Shown here piece by piece: positions 22,948 to 31,891 of a stretch of DNA of 64,000 nucleotides. Source of the stretch: a virus; the IMG/VR virus record IMGVR_UViG_3300005921_000006, positions 1 through 64,000 of that record. One strand, given 5' to 3'. The notes beneath the pieces are model-generated. The model saw nothing but the letters and a program-made list of their open reading frames with translations. It did not search any database and was not told the DNA's origin. Both the position numbers and the translations under genes were made by a program. Each line of letters begins with the position of its first letter. The stretch's first letter is position 1.

Positions 22948-23291
22948 CCGATCTGCTCCGCCGTAGAGATATTGTCTCCCCAAACCATGATGAAGTCGCT
23001 GCCCAGATCGCTACTGATAGGAGAATCCTGCGGCGTACCGCTGACGTTGAGTATGAAAATACTACCGATCATCAAGTAAGCGTACTGGGCCAACAGGTTT
23101 AACCCTGTAAGCAATGGGATACCGGATAGCAGCAACGTCTGGACAGAGTTCGATATGTTCATGGTCCAGTAATTAGCGATCTCGTTAAAATTAAGCTCCA
23201 AGAAAAACGTACTTACACCGCCGTTGATGCTAACGGACACATTCCACGTCTGGTTCGGCGCGGAATCGAGTGGTACAACCTGGTAGGCCAT
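22944..23291 (-). CDS. Phage baseplate plug protein (DUF6983-like)
   Basis: A 115-residue protein. The whole sequence follows the plug family: VPLDSAPNQTWNVSVSINGG, LNFNEIANYWTMNI, LLLSGIPLLTGLNLLAQYAY, IGSIFILN and LGSDFIMVWGD. In compact myovirus baseplates (cyanophage Pam3 type) it closes the tube under the hub. It lies between the Dit-like and hub genes, as expected. Confidence 0.88.
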   Translation of the reverse strand: MAYQVVPLDSAPNQTWNVSVSINGGVSTFFLELNFNEIANYWTMNISNSVQTLLLSGIPLLTGLNLLAQYAYLMIGSIFILNVSGTPQDSPISSDLGSDFIMVWGDNISTAEQIG

Positions 23292-23293
23292 AG

Positions 23294-23950
23294 TTAATTC
23301 TGGTTGAACATCTTCATGCTGTCCAACAGGTTGTTAATCTGCGTTTGCTCCGTAGAGCTAAGTGGCTGTGCGCCTTTTGTACCTTCGGCGGTAGAGTCCG
23401 TCTGGTTCGGGCGGGCACTGGTCGTCTGATTCACCGTAACCGAAATAATCTGCTCAAAGTACAACGTCCCGCGAAACCCAAATAAAGTCCGGCTATCCTC
23501 CGTCGCCCGCACATCCGTAATCGCCATGTTCGGATATTGATCCAGCCGGGTGCTTACCGCAACAGGCACCCGAGCCGCTTGAATCTGCTTAAACGTCTGG
23601 TACATGCTAACGGAAAGACTCGGGTTAGAAGCGTACTGCCCGGCCACTAAGCTGGCAACGCAATCGGAAGCTACAACTTCCATCACCACCCGAGCCGGCT
23701 GGTTATAGGCGTGGTCCACAATAGCCGGACCAATTTGTACCGGATGCTTAGTAATCGTTTGCTCCTGCACGTGCTCTACCCGGCCCACCAGCTGGAAAAA
23801 ATATGTTGTGGGGCTGCCTTGCGAGGGGGTGCTGGGGTTGTTCGCGTTGTTGTTCGAATTAGCCTGATTATTCGCGGGTAACGTACAGGTCAGAGAATAG
23901 TTCGACTTGCCCGAACCGAACTGCGGCGGAGTGTAAGGCGTAGCGCCCAT
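23294..23950 (-). CDS. Dit-like baseplate/distal tail protein
   Basis: A 218-residue protein. The segment VEHVQEQTITKHPVQIGPAI with DHAYNQPARVVMEVVASD is the usual Dit-like core. MAITDVRATEDSRTLFGFRG and FEQIISVTVNQTT follow the pattern. N- and C-termini are Asn/Ser/Gln-rich and probably flexible. It joins the tail tube to the hub. It directly follows the tape measure gene, as is normal. Confidence 0.85.
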   Translation of the reverse strand: MGATPYTPPQFGSGKSNYSLTCTLPANNQANSNNNANNPSTPSQGSPTTYFFQLVGRVEHVQEQTITKHPVQIGPAIVDHAYNQPARVVMEVVASDCVASLVAGQYASNPSLSVSMYQTFKQIQAARVPVAVSTRLDQYPNMAITDVRATEDSRTLFGFRGTLYFEQIISVTVNQTTSARPNQTDSTAEGTKGAQPLSSTEQTQINNLLDSMKMFNQN

Positions 23951-25522
23951 TTAAGCGAACACCCCTTGGCGGTAGGCGAACGAGTCCTGCGCCTTCTTGC
24001 GCTCGTGGTACTCGATAGCTTCCACTACGGCCTTTTTTACGTGTTCGTGCATTTCTTTGCCTGCCGCGTTGCCGGGAGCTACGTTAATTTCTATTTTGTA
24101 AGACTGAGGCTGAATGGTAGCTCCGCTGTCCACCTTTGTGGGGTCTCCAACACCTTTCCTTAGTAAGTTAGAACGACGATGCAACTCATTCAAATCTTTA
24201 GAAGGGTCTTTTTTCTTATATCCCGCATACACTTTTCTTGCAGCGTCAAAAGTCCCGTACTGTTCCATCAAATCGTGCATATAGTGCGCTGACGCCTCAA
24301 TACTAGCCTGGGGATCATATAGGTTGTCTAGATGATACTGCTTGGCCGTATAAGGCATGAATTGACCTATTCCAGCCGCACCAGAAGAAGGGTTGTAAGC
24401 ATTCGGGTTTAAACCATACTTTGTACCCGACTCAATACTGAGCATGGCTAGAAAATCGTAAGGGTCTAAACTGTATTTCTTAGCAGAATCCACAGCCCAT
24501 TTTTTAAACAGATTTTGGTGCGCCCAAGTTGTCCAATCTGACCCGTATTTTTTACTTCGGTAGTAAATTTCCCCACCGACTGCCCCGTGGATAGCGCCGC
24601 TTACACCGCCCATTACAGCTCCTGCGGGAGTACCTATTGCTGCTCCTACAGGACCCAGCAGCGCCGCGCCGCCTACCGCTCCTATCGCTGCACCACCAGC
24701 AGCTTCCGTCGCAGCGCCTACAGCAGAGCCTAAAAATATACTCCGCGCCTCGGGGCTTTTATCCAACAATTCAAAAAAGTCTTTAACCCAACCCGCAGCG
24801 GTTACAGTCATGTCCACAGCCCATTTTACATTTTTATCTGTAAACACTTCCTTTCCCATGTCCCACACAGCTTTTAAGGCAGGGGCCAGTACATCAGAAA
24901 GTTTATCAGCAAGAGGACCTACATTGTGCTGAAACGTATCTACCCACCCAGTTACAGTTTTTAATGCATCTTCCATAGAGTGAGTGCCAATTAGTTTCTG
25001 TATAATGTCTTTTGTCAGCACCATACCGAAAACCTTCAGCCCCAACCCTACACGGGTAACTTGAAATCCAAAATCTCGAATGGATTTAAATGCTTTTTCC
25101 CCGCCGTCACTTCCCAAGAATTTAAACATTTCCGTTTGGTCTTTAATCAGCTGCCGGTAACGCTCCGCCAACTCAGGCGGTCCCCAGATGATTTCTTCCA
25201 GAGAATATCCCAAGGCGTCCGTCGCCATAGTCATTTTCTTAGTAGCTTCGGTCGTCATAAACATACGACGAGCTAAAACTTGATAGCGCAAATCCTGGTC
25301 CGCCACAGACTTCATAATACCAATCGTAGCGCCCGTAATCGTAGCTAACGCCGTGACAGCCACCCCGCCTGCAATAGTAAAGTCTTTCGCCATTGTTCCG
25401 GCAAATTTTTCTACCGCGTATCCTGACACTTTCATAGTGTCTTCAAACTTACGCCACGCCGGTTTATCCACAGCAAAACCTAAACCCACTAAGTATTCAC
25501 GGATCGTTTTAGGGTTTGGCAT
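23951..25522 (-). CDS. Tape measure protein with lytic transglycosylase domain
   Basis: A 523-residue protein starting at ATG 25522, inside the end of the chaperone frameshift frame. The N-terminal 260 residues are helical with a hydrophobic segment (AGGVAVTALATITGATIGIM). A Gly/Ala-rich membrane-active stretch follows (about 265-318). Then comes a lytic transglycosylase domain: LSIESGTKYG (catalytic Glu364), NPSSGAAGIGQFMPYTAKQY, and an EASAHYMHDLMEQYGTF helix. It is short for a tape measure, implying a short tail. The enzyme domain would open peptidoglycan at infection. Confidence 0.88.
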   Translation of the reverse strand: MPNPKTIREYLVGLGFAVDKPAWRKFEDTMKVSGYAVEKFAGTMAKDFTIAGGVAVTALATITGATIGIMKSVADQDLRYQVLARRMFMTTEATKKMTMATDALGYSLEEIIWGPPELAERYRQLIKDQTEMFKFLGSDGGEKAFKSIRDFGFQVTRVGLGLKVFGMVLTKDIIQKLIGTHSMEDALKTVTGWVDTFQHNVGPLADKLSDVLAPALKAVWDMGKEVFTDKNVKWAVDMTVTAAGWVKDFFELLDKSPEARSIFLGSAVGAATEAAGGAAIGAVGGAALLGPVGAAIGTPAGAVMGGVSGAIHGAVGGEIYYRSKKYGSDWTTWAHQNLFKKWAVDSAKKYSLDPYDFLAMLSIESGTKYGLNPNAYNPSSGAAGIGQFMPYTAKQYHLDNLYDPQASIEASAHYMHDLMEQYGTFDAARKVYAGYKKKDPSKDLNELHRRSNLLRKGVGDPTKVDSGATIQPQSYKIEINVAPGNAAGKEMHEHVKKAVVEAIEYHERKKAQDSFAYRQGVFA

Positions 25523-26098
25523 TTGCTTCCTCGATTAAATCCATCATGACGTGTACTTCTACTAAGGATTCAAACGACATTTCATCTACATCTCTGTGAA
25601 GCCAGTAGCGGGAAGCCACAGGACGAAATAAGTAACCGTCTATTTGGGGCTGCCGCTGTTCACTATATTCATATTCGGGAACGCTATCAGCAGCGTCTCT
25701 AACGCTCCAGACTCGAAAAAAGAATAAAGGTTGAACGATAAACAGGAAACCGTAAGCGCCAATAATTCAGGCAAACTAGGTTCTGCTGTATCATTCCACT
25801 TTCCGTCCGCTCGAAGCACTGGCATGGAGATAGTGGAGTCGCCCACCGTCCCATAACGTTTACAGACTTCCAAACACTTTGCCTGTACCTTTAAGAACGT
25901 TTCCTCCGAAAGATTCTGCAAGTCCAACGCCAATCCCAATCCTAAGTCTTTTTCCGTAAGTTCTCGGTCGGGGTTGTTAAGACGGCCTAATACGCGCTCT
26001 ACAAATTGGTTTACGATCCAGCTCCCATTGCGAGCCGAAAGTCTTCCTAGCTGATAATTTGTTTCTCCGATTCTAATGTCCTTCATGGCGGATGACAT
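25509..26098 (-). CDS. Tail assembly chaperone, predicted -1 frameshift product
   Basis: Predicted 196-residue fusion. The first 128 codons are those of the chaperone gene starting at 26098. After T TTT TTC (25721-25715) the ribosome would slip -1 and add 68 residues ending at the TAA at 25511-25509. The added tail (YWLHRDVDEMSFESLVEVHV in its last half) has the look of the second tail-chaperone domain, and this frame has no start codon of its own near its beginning. Such G/GT-type pairs precede the tape measure gene in most long-tailed phages. Frameshifting is predicted, not shown. Confidence 0.75.
25640..26098 (-). CDS. Tail assembly chaperone, zero-frame product
   Basis: A 152-residue protein. 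N-terminal IRIGETNYQLGRLSARNGSW with the rest helical is the usual tail-assembly-chaperone pattern in compact myoviruses. It lies between tail tube and tape measure. It would coat the tape measure during tail assembly and be absent from the virion. The shorter product ends FPNMNIVNSGSPK. Confidence 0.82.
   Translation of the reverse strand: MSSAMKDIRIGETNYQLGRLSARNGSWIVNQFVERVLGRLNNPDRELTEKDLGLGLALDLQNLSEETFLKVQAKCLEVCKRYGTVGDSTISMPVLRADGKWNDTAEPSLPELLALTVSCLSFNLYSFFESGALETLLIAFPNMNIVNSGSPK
25692..25721 (-). promoter_or_regulatory. -1 ribosomal frameshift signal
   Basis: On the - strand, the heptamer T TTT TTC (25721-25715) is in the correct phase of the chaperone frame for the X XXY YYZ rule. 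After an 8-base spacer comes a small stem AGCGT/ACGCT (25706-25702 with 25696-25692). The stem is only 5 bp, so it is a weak stimulator. Confidence 0.7.
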
Positions 26099-26113
26099 AA
26101 ATTTCCCTTTCTA

Positions 26114-26572
26114 TCAACCGTTAACGATATTCGCACACATCAAAATCCAACTGATACGTTCCGCTTGCGGCCCGTAAGACTTATTCGGAATCTTCGTGGG
26201 CGCTACCCCGGTAAGCGTGTGGGTGGACCCGTCTACCGTGTTGACCAGACTGATCGTCGCTCCGGCCCAGTCGCTCACGTCCGCGTTGTCGAACGCCTGG
26301 TTCAGCAGGTTAAACCAGTTCAGCAGGAACTTATGAAACACGCTGGTCTGCTGCATTTCGATTGTCAGCGAACCGTTATTACCCGCCACGGCGCTGGGTA
26401 GCACGAGTCCGTCCGCCGCCACGTCCATCACCGTGCGGTCGGTATGCATTTCAATAATAAACCGCCCCGCGCCAATCTGCCCGCCGAAAGCGAACGGCCC
26501 GGCCAGGGCATCGTTAAAGCCGCCGCTCGTGTCTTTAAACGAATAGGTAGAAGCTTGATTTGGTCCTGGCAT
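26114..26572 (-). CDS. Tail tube protein (DUF3277-type)
   Basis: A 152-residue protein with AAGGAGAATTCA before ATG. TYSFKDTSGGFNDALAGPF at the N-terminus, RFIIEMHTDRTVMDVAADG in the middle and ERISWILMCANIVNG at the C-terminus match the DUF3277 tube family. The size is normal for a tube subunit. It stands directly after the sheath gene. Confidence 0.87.
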   Translation of the reverse strand: MPGPNQASTYSFKDTSGGFNDALAGPFAFGGQIGAGRFIIEMHTDRTVMDVAADGLVLPSAVAGNNGSLTIEMQQTSVFHKFLLNWFNLLNQAFDNADVSDWAGATISLVNTVDGSTHTLTGVAPTKIPNKSYGPQAERISWILMCANIVNG

Positions 26573-26582
26573 TGAATTCTCC

Positions 26583-27992
26583 TTAGAGGCTTACGTAAAC
26601 TCCAATTGCTAAGCTGTGTACGGCTCCGGCAGGGGTAATGGCGCAATAAATCGGCATGGCCTGCCGCGCCTGCCGGTTCGCGGGGGACTGTGTACTGTAG
26701 TTGGGAGCCATCGTCTTGTACCCGGCAGGCACCGGATCGCCGGGGTAAATACCGACCGTAGAGCTGATAACAATCTGCGGGCCGTCCCACGTACCCGGCG
26801 CGAGATACCCCCGCACTACCGCCGCCTGACAAGCCTGGTTCACGGCGGCGATCAGCTGCGCTTCCCCAACGTTCGTCTGCGGCACACTAGGCATTTCCGT
26901 CAGCAGATTCATCACGTTAATCTGCATCGTGGAAGTAAGCATGTCCAGATTTAAAACCTGGTCCGCAAACGTGTACTGAACCGGGGTAGTGCCTTGCTCC
27001 AGGATCGTATACGGACCCTGATAACCCAGATATAAGTTCACACCCTGCGCTTCAATCGTGGCAATTTGATTCGCCGTAAGCGGTTCTGCCACAATACCCG
27101 TGAGCACCTTGAACTTCATGGTGAAGTAGCTTCCGGCGAGTCCCGTGTTCAGGCCCATCATCACGCCCATGGACGCCGCGCAAGCGTAAGCGTTGTTAGG
27201 GTACGTGCCGCTTTGGGTGGTAGCGTAGTCGATAAAAATACGGGTGTAGCTGGCGGCGCTGCAATACGCGCCCAGGTTACCCGACTGCCCGTTCAACACG
27301 GCAGTGTCGTGAGTGGTGTGGAAATAAAAACTCGGCGGGCTGGCGTTGGCTTGCAGGTAAGCAGCAAGGGCTTCCGCGTCCGCCGTAACCGCCGTAGTCA
27401 CCATGCAGGCGTACCACAGCGAAGACGCAATGCGGCACTGCTGTACGGCGATGAGCGGAGTTTCACCCACATCACCCGTGGTGGTAATGGTAAAGCCCGT
27501 TCCACTTCCCGTAGTGGCCGTGGTAGCCGCGCCCACAGCAGCAGTGTAGCCCGTACCACCGCGAGTAATAGAGAACGTCGCTACACCGCTACCGCTCAGA
27601 GTTAACACTTGATAGGTGGCTAGCTTGCCCGCCGTACCGCCGGAAATCGTGCCAGTATCGCCCACGGCATAACCTGTTCCGGCTGCGTCCAGCGTTCCAC
27701 CAGTAATGGCCGTGGGGTCCTGGCAACCTACCTGGAGTGTCAACGGCGCGGGAGCCTGGGAAAAATACAGCTCCGCCGCTAAATACTCCGGGTCCGTGTT
27801 AAGAAACCCGTAGGTTATCATCGACGCCAGCGAGGTAAACGTAACCACGCGGGAGTTCGGTCCCGTGGAAGGTATGCGCTGAGAGTTGCCAATAATCAGG
27901 CCGACGTTAAACGAAGGCGGCAGCGCCGACTGCGGCGAGACATACACGCTTACCGTAACAATACCGCTGAGGGGTAGATTTGGACTCGCCAT
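26583..27992 (-). CDS. Tail sheath protein (DUF3383-type) with inserted Gly-Tyr domain
   Basis: A 469-residue protein; ATG at 27992 after GGAGAGTGCC. N-terminal VSVYVSPQSALPPSFNVGLI and TFTSLASMITYGFLNTDPEY match DUF3383 contractile sheath proteins, as do the C-terminal VNVMNLLTEMPS-like helix and YCAITPAGAVHSLAIGVYV. Residues about 95-175 are an insertion of repeats of the type AGTGYAVGDTGTISGG and GGTGYTAAVGAATTA, very like those in the connector at 30202. The insertion probably projects from the sheath surface. Confidence 0.88.
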   Translation of the reverse strand: MASPNLPLSGIVTVSVYVSPQSALPPSFNVGLIIGNSQRIPSTGPNSRVVTFTSLASMITYGFLNTDPEYLAAELYFSQAPAPLTLQVGCQDPTAITGGTLDAAGTGYAVGDTGTISGGTAGKLATYQVLTLSGSGVATFSITRGGTGYTAAVGAATTATTGSGTGFTITTTGDVGETPLIAVQQCRIASSLWYACMVTTAVTADAEALAAYLQANASPPSFYFHTTHDTAVLNGQSGNLGAYCSAASYTRIFIDYATTQSGTYPNNAYACAASMGVMMGLNTGLAGSYFTMKFKVLTGIVAEPLTANQIATIEAQGVNLYLGYQGPYTILEQGTTPVQYTFADQVLNLDMLTSTMQINVMNLLTEMPSVPQTNVGEAQLIAAVNQACQAAVVRGYLAPGTWDGPQIVISSTVGIYPGDPVPAGYKTMAPNYSTQSPANRQARQAMPIYCAITPAGAVHSLAIGVYVSL

Positions 27993-27993
27993 T

Positions 27994-28611
27994 TTAGGCA
28001 CTCTCCACAGGAATTTCGGCAACTATGCCGTTAGAATCTTCTACGATAATTTCCGCACTCAACACCATCGGTTGCGCGATAACTTCGGTTACGAACTCAT
28101 TAAAGCGGCATTTAAAATCTACGCGCTCCCACCACTGCCCATTTTCGTACTCCGGCGCTCGTACCGGCGCGGCGGGGTCGGTTACCATGTACAGCTGGCT
28201 GTTAGCAAACAGGTCGTGAATGGTCTGCTGGAACAGCGCCGAACGCAGCTGCCGGGCGTTATCAAAGCTGTTCGGCCCGTAGCAGCACCAGCTTACTTCC
28301 CAGATGCGGGAGTAGTTGGTAATCTGGTTGTTTTCTTCGCCGTAGTTTTCCAGGTAGTTTTCGTAGCGCTCGCGGTTGTACGGGTCGTCTACTTCGATGG
28401 CACGAACGTAAATAACGTCTTCACTGCTTTCCTGAAACGGCTGGCCGGTATTTTGCCACTCACAGCGTACTCCGTAATAATTTTGCGCGGGCGTAAGGTT
28501 ATCAGGATTCGCCAGAATCAACCCTGGCGCTACGATGTTTGCGTTGATCGCCAGCGTAATCTGCTGGAGCAGCGCGTCCATCTGTTTCGGAAATAGGGGA
28601 AGCGTTGCCAT
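27994..28611 (-). CDS. Neck/tail terminator-type protein
   Basis: A 205-residue protein. The text NYYGVRCEWQNTGQPFQESS and IEVDDPYNRERYENYLENYG resembles the phage neck terminator family (LIC_12616-like). It lies directly upstream of the sheath in transcription order, where the protein that caps the tube and joins it to the head is expected. Confidence 0.7.
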   Translation of the reverse strand: MATLPLFPKQMDALLQQITLAINANIVAPGLILANPDNLTPAQNYYGVRCEWQNTGQPFQESSEDVIYVRAIEVDDPYNRERYENYLENYGEENNQITNYSRIWEVSWCCYGPNSFDNARQLRSALFQQTIHDLFANSQLYMVTDPAAPVRAPEYENGQWWERVDFKCRFNEFVTEVIAQPMVLSAEIIVEDSNGIVAEIPVESA

Positions 28612-28977
28612 TCAGGCCCCCTTCATGCGAACCGCAAACGCTGACCAAAAACCACCACGATTGTCGTAGCGGCCCACGCTTAACACCCGGTACTTCGCAC
28701 CGTTCCAGATTAGTATGTCGCTCACCGCACCCCTTGTTTCCGAAGTCGTGTAGATCGGACACTGGCTAATAAAGGAACGAATTTCGCCTACCCGGTCGGC
28801 TTCCGGGATCGCACCAATTTGCCGGTCGCTAGCGACGGACACTACACCCCACGCGGGGATAGTAACTTTGTTGTCGCTCCAGCCCCCGGCCTGGAAACTT
28901 CCGCCCTGGGAGCGGCATATCGTGTAGGCTTCCGCCAGATCGGGGTCGTTCACCACGTCTTGGAGATCAAAAGCCAC
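28612..28977 (-). CDS. Probable head-tail connector/neck protein
   Basis: A 121-residue protein with beta-rich text (KVTIPAWGVVSVASDRQIGA, DILIWNGAKYRVLSVGRYDN) like small neck proteins that sit between the connector and the tail terminator. The call rests mainly on gene order and size. It abuts both neighbours. Confidence 0.55.
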   Translation of the reverse strand: MAFDLQDVVNDPDLAEAYTICRSQGGSFQAGGWSDNKVTIPAWGVVSVASDRQIGAIPEADRVGEIRSFISQCPIYTTSETRGAVSDILIWNGAKYRVLSVGRYDNRGGFWSAFAVRMKGA

Positions 28978-28978
28978 T

Positions 28979-29635
28979 TTAGTGTTTTATAGTGTAACCT
29001 TGACGGTTAGCTGCTTCTCTATTTTCTTGCTGGGAGCCGCCCGAAGAAACGGCAGTAGGGGTAGTCCTAAACTTAGGTGTTCCCTTCACAGGCGTTTTAT
29101 GCGATGGATGGTAAATTTCTTTTATCGTTTGACGCTCTTCAGGGGTCACTCCACCACTTCTTCGCGCTTCTGCTGCTTTTTCTCGCGCTTCATCGCTCCA
29201 ATCATCCGCCGCCCCACCCAGTTTCTTCCCCGCCTCGAACCCCGACTTGGCAGCGCTGGTGATGTTCGCGAACGGCCCGTCCTGTACTTCGTTGTCAGGG
29301 TCCGGGATTAAGTCGTCGTCCTTCGCGCTGTGCTCCGGTTCCTGCTCTTCCTCTTTGGCCCACTCCACTAAGGATTCGTCCTTTACTACAGCACTCTGGC
29401 TGCGCTCGGGGAACTCCGCGACGGCGCTGGCGGCGTTGCCCGTGGCGGTGTCTTTAATAGGTTCTCCAATTTTCACAGGCTCTTGCGCTCCGCCGCACAT
29501 AACGTCTTTCCCTTGTATAAGCACGGGCAGAGGCGCGGCGTTGAGAATTACCGTCGCGTCCACCGCGTGACGGGTCTGTGGGATAGTCTTACCGTGAAAC
29601 CGCTTCAAGCTTTCGCCGTACTCACCGTTATCCAT
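28979..29635 (-). CDS. Acidic virion-region protein with GEYGE motif
   Basis: A 218-residue protein, unrecognised. It begins with GEYGESLKRFHG, a motif shared with the 34931 gene next to the protease. The middle is strongly acidic (WAKEEEQEPEHSAKDDDLIP). The C-terminal half is Gly/Ala/Arg-rich and probably disordered with one helix. Located among the neck genes; it may be a head-internal or assembly protein. Confidence 0.55.
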   Translation of the reverse strand: MDNGEYGESLKRFHGKTIPQTRHAVDATVILNAAPLPVLIQGKDVMCGGAQEPVKIGEPIKDTATGNAASAVAEFPERSQSAVVKDESLVEWAKEEEQEPEHSAKDDDLIPDPDNEVQDGPFANITSAAKSGFEAGKKLGGAADDWSDEAREKAAEARRSGGVTPEERQTIKEIYHPSHKTPVKGTPKFRTTPTAVSSGGSQQENREAANRQGYTIKH

Positions 29636-30195
29636 TACTCTGCCTCCACCACTTGAGATGTAATGCTCTTGCGCATTTCCCCGAAATCAATTCCAGGTTT
29701 ACTCGACCCCTTGCGCCGAATTGTACTCGGGGCGTTCGGAGCCCAACCGTTCCGCCCGTTGGTAAACCAGGCGCGGCACAAATTCTCCGCCAGTTGTCCT
29801 GCAAGTTTTAAATACCGCTCTACCTGCTCTGGTTTCCCTGCTAACGCAGCATCCGCTGCTTTTTCTAACGGCTCCATAAGCAAAGCCTGATTTTGAATAT
29901 CCTCAAGAGCTGCCTCAAGGACGGGACGAGCAGGTATATGCTTGAGTGGACTCCCATTGGAAAATATATAAAGCAACTGCGCGTTGTTAATCATCTGCTT
30001 CGCGGCCACTTGTAACCGCGCCTGCTTTTTCTTGCCCCGCGCCGTGCTCAACAGCTTTAACAAGTCCACCTGCCGCGCCATTGCGTTAGCTTCGGGGATA
30101 CCCACCAGCACCTGCTTTTTGGTCAGGGCAGAAAGGCTCTTCACCAGGTTTTTCTGCCCCGTATCGTTCATCCGAACTGTCACCACCGGCTTCAA
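29635..30195 (-). CDS. HK97 gp10-like neck/tail completion protein
   Basis: A 186-residue protein. VLVGIPEAN followed by NNAQLLYIFSNGSPLKHIPA and RPVLEAALED, then an Arg-rich end, is the usual gp10/virion-morphogenesis pattern of proteins that join tail to connector. Overlaps the next gene. Confidence 0.75.
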   Translation of the reverse strand: MKPVVTVRMNDTGQKNLVKSLSALTKKQVLVGIPEANAMARQVDLLKLLSTARGKKKQARLQVAAKQMINNAQLLYIFSNGSPLKHIPARPVLEAALEDIQNQALLMEPLEKAADAALAGKPEQVERYLKLAGQLAENLCRAWFTNGRNGWAPNAPSTIRRKGSSKPGIDFGEMRKSITSQVVEAE

Positions 30196-30201
30196 TTCCT
30201 T

Positions 30202-31239
30202 TCACCACGCATAGACGCATCCCATACCCACAACGCGGGCCATAGTGATGAGCTGCAAGCCGTATTCCGTGAGCGAAAAACTTCCCCAATCTTCCAAACC
30301 TTCCGGCACTTTAATAGTCGCGCTTACGTTCCCTGCGCTCTTGCTCACCATAATCCCCCGAGTAAGCCCGCTGGCCGCTACCTGCCCTGGCGTGGACCCA
30401 TAAGACCCTTCCGAACGCAGATACAACGTCGCGTAATGGGCAATGAACCAGGCCATTGCAATTTGCCACTGCCCTTGCCCCCAGCGGTTAATGGAAAGCT
30501 GAGAGCTGGCTAGGTTCACGTACATCTGGAGCACAGCCGGAGGAATACAAACCAGGTTGGGAGCCGTAATCGCCGTAACATCTACTAGAGCGCTGTTCCC
30601 GGTTCCACCCGTGGTACCACTACCAACATAAATGGTAATGCCGGTAATGTTGATCAACAGCCCCGTACCGTGTCCGCCTGCGCAAACCACTTCGCCCTGG
30701 GCGGCGTAGCCCGTACCGCCCGTAATCAGCGTAAACCCGGTAACCACGCCCAGCACGCCGATGCTGGTAACCTGTAACAACGCACCGCCCGCGTTGGGCT
30801 GTAACGGCACTACTACATCCCCCACTACGTAACCCTGTCCACCCGCGAACAGCGTAGCCGCCGCAATTGCGTTTACTATCGGCGTAGTCTGGTAGCCCGT
30901 ACCGGGAGTAACTACCGTGTACGCGGTAGGAACTCCGCCCGCACCTACGGCAGATACCTGAACTAGCCCATTTTGGGCGTCCGGTTGAACCACCGTAAGC
31001 TGGTCGTTCACCACGTAACCACTACCGGGAGTAACTGGGTCCGGCACTACGATCAACATTCCCTGCGGCTGCGTACCGAATTTCGGGTACACCGCCAGGA
31101 AGTCCGATACCTGATACAGCGGGTTGCCTCCAAATACTAAATTGGAAGCCTGGGCGATGGACGCCAGCGATTCGTCGCACTGGTATCCGCCGCCCCACCA
31201 GCTGTTCAGGATCGAAACTACGTCAGGCCCAATGCTCAA
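30202..31239 (-). CDS. DUF4054-type head-tail connector with inserted Gly-Tyr repeats
   Basis: A 345-residue protein. The connector halves are at the ends: FLAVYPKFGTQPQG (about 47-60) and PPAVLQMYVNLASSQLSINR then IAMAWFIAHYATLYLRSEG (about 234-275). Residues about 65-225 are an insertion of at least four repeats (GSGYVVNDQLTV, GTGYQTTPIV, GQGYVVGDVVVPLQ, GTGYAAQGEVV) that resemble the tail-sheath insertion. Uninterrupted DUF4054 proteins are about 130-180 residues, so the insertion roughly doubles it. Confidence 0.72.
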   Translation of the reverse strand: MSIGPDVVSILNSWWGGGYQCDESLASIAQASNLVFGGNPLYQVSDFLAVYPKFGTQPQGMLIVVPDPVTPGSGYVVNDQLTVVQPDAQNGLVQVSAVGAGGVPTAYTVVTPGTGYQTTPIVNAIAAATLFAGGQGYVVGDVVVPLQPNAGGALLQVTSIGVLGVVTGFTLITGGTGYAAQGEVVCAGGHGTGLLINITGITIYVGSGTTGGTGNSALVDVTAITAPNLVCIPPAVLQMYVNLASSQLSINRWGQGQWQIAMAWFIAHYATLYLRSEGSYGSTPGQVAASGLTRGIMVSKSAGNVSATIKVPEGLEDWGSFSLTEYGLQLITMARVVGMGCVYAW

Positions 31240-31799
31240 GCGACTTCGCCTTTCAAAATCTGGTTCTGAATTGATTCAATCAGCTCTTCTTTCGTGGCCT
31301 TGGCCGGGTCCAACGTCAGCTCGTGTTCTTTTTCGGCATACTCTACGATCTGCGCCTTGGTCATGGGGGTGAGCAAAGCAACTACTTCCTTGGCGTCGCT
31401 AGAGCGCTTAATTTTCGCTTCCTCCGCCAACTTGCTGGCCCGTGCCTGCTCCGCTTGCTGTGCCGCCGCTGCGCCGGACAAATCAGCAGTAGGCGCGGCG
31501 TTGTCTACCACGTTGACCTGGTAAATGTCGCCATCCATTAGCGCGTGTTGCCAAGTGAGGATGTTCTGTGCGTTCTTATCCGCGCCGTTCTTGTTGGCGT
31601 CCGGTCCGAGCGGTTTATTTACCCAATCCGGCGCTTGCTGAAGCTGCATGTCGCCGGTAGTAATGAACACCGCGTCTTTGTACTTGTCGCGGTTTTTCGA
31701 CGCAGCAGCGTCCAGGTTGGCGCTCATCAGGTCCACGGCGGGGTCGGGGTTGCGGAAGTGAAACTTCTTGCGGCTGACAATCGTAATCGTATTTCCCAT
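31236..31799 (-). CDS. Virion-region protein with C-terminal helical domain
   Basis: A 187-residue protein. The N-terminal half (ITIVSRKKFHFRNPDPAVDL, then FITTGDMQLQQAPDWV) resembles small proteins that follow the capsid gene in related phages. An Ala/Gln/Lys helix leads to a C-terminal LTPMTKAQIVEYAEKEHELT and TKEELIESIQN segment like a HeH/SAP-type helix-extension-helix fold, which can bind nucleic acid. Exact role unknown. Confidence 0.55.
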   Translation of the reverse strand: MGNTITIVSRKKFHFRNPDPAVDLMSANLDAAASKNRDKYKDAVFITTGDMQLQQAPDWVNKPLGPDANKNGADKNAQNILTWQHALMDGDIYQVNVVDNAAPTADLSGAAAAQQAEQARASKLAEEAKIKRSSDAKEVVALLTPMTKAQIVEYAEKEHELTLDPAKATKEELIESIQNQILKGEVA

Positions 31800-31891
31800 T
31801 GTGGCGTTTTCCTTTTTAAGAAGTTCGGTCCAAAGCGTACTGCTTTTATCCGTGTTCCCCTGTGGCGGGGCTGGAGTTATCGCGCATTATC

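Noticed and set aside
25622-25670. Independent short gene between chaperone and tape measure
   Set aside because: The frame that runs to 25509 has no start codon or ribosome site near its beginning; frameshifting from the chaperone explains it better.
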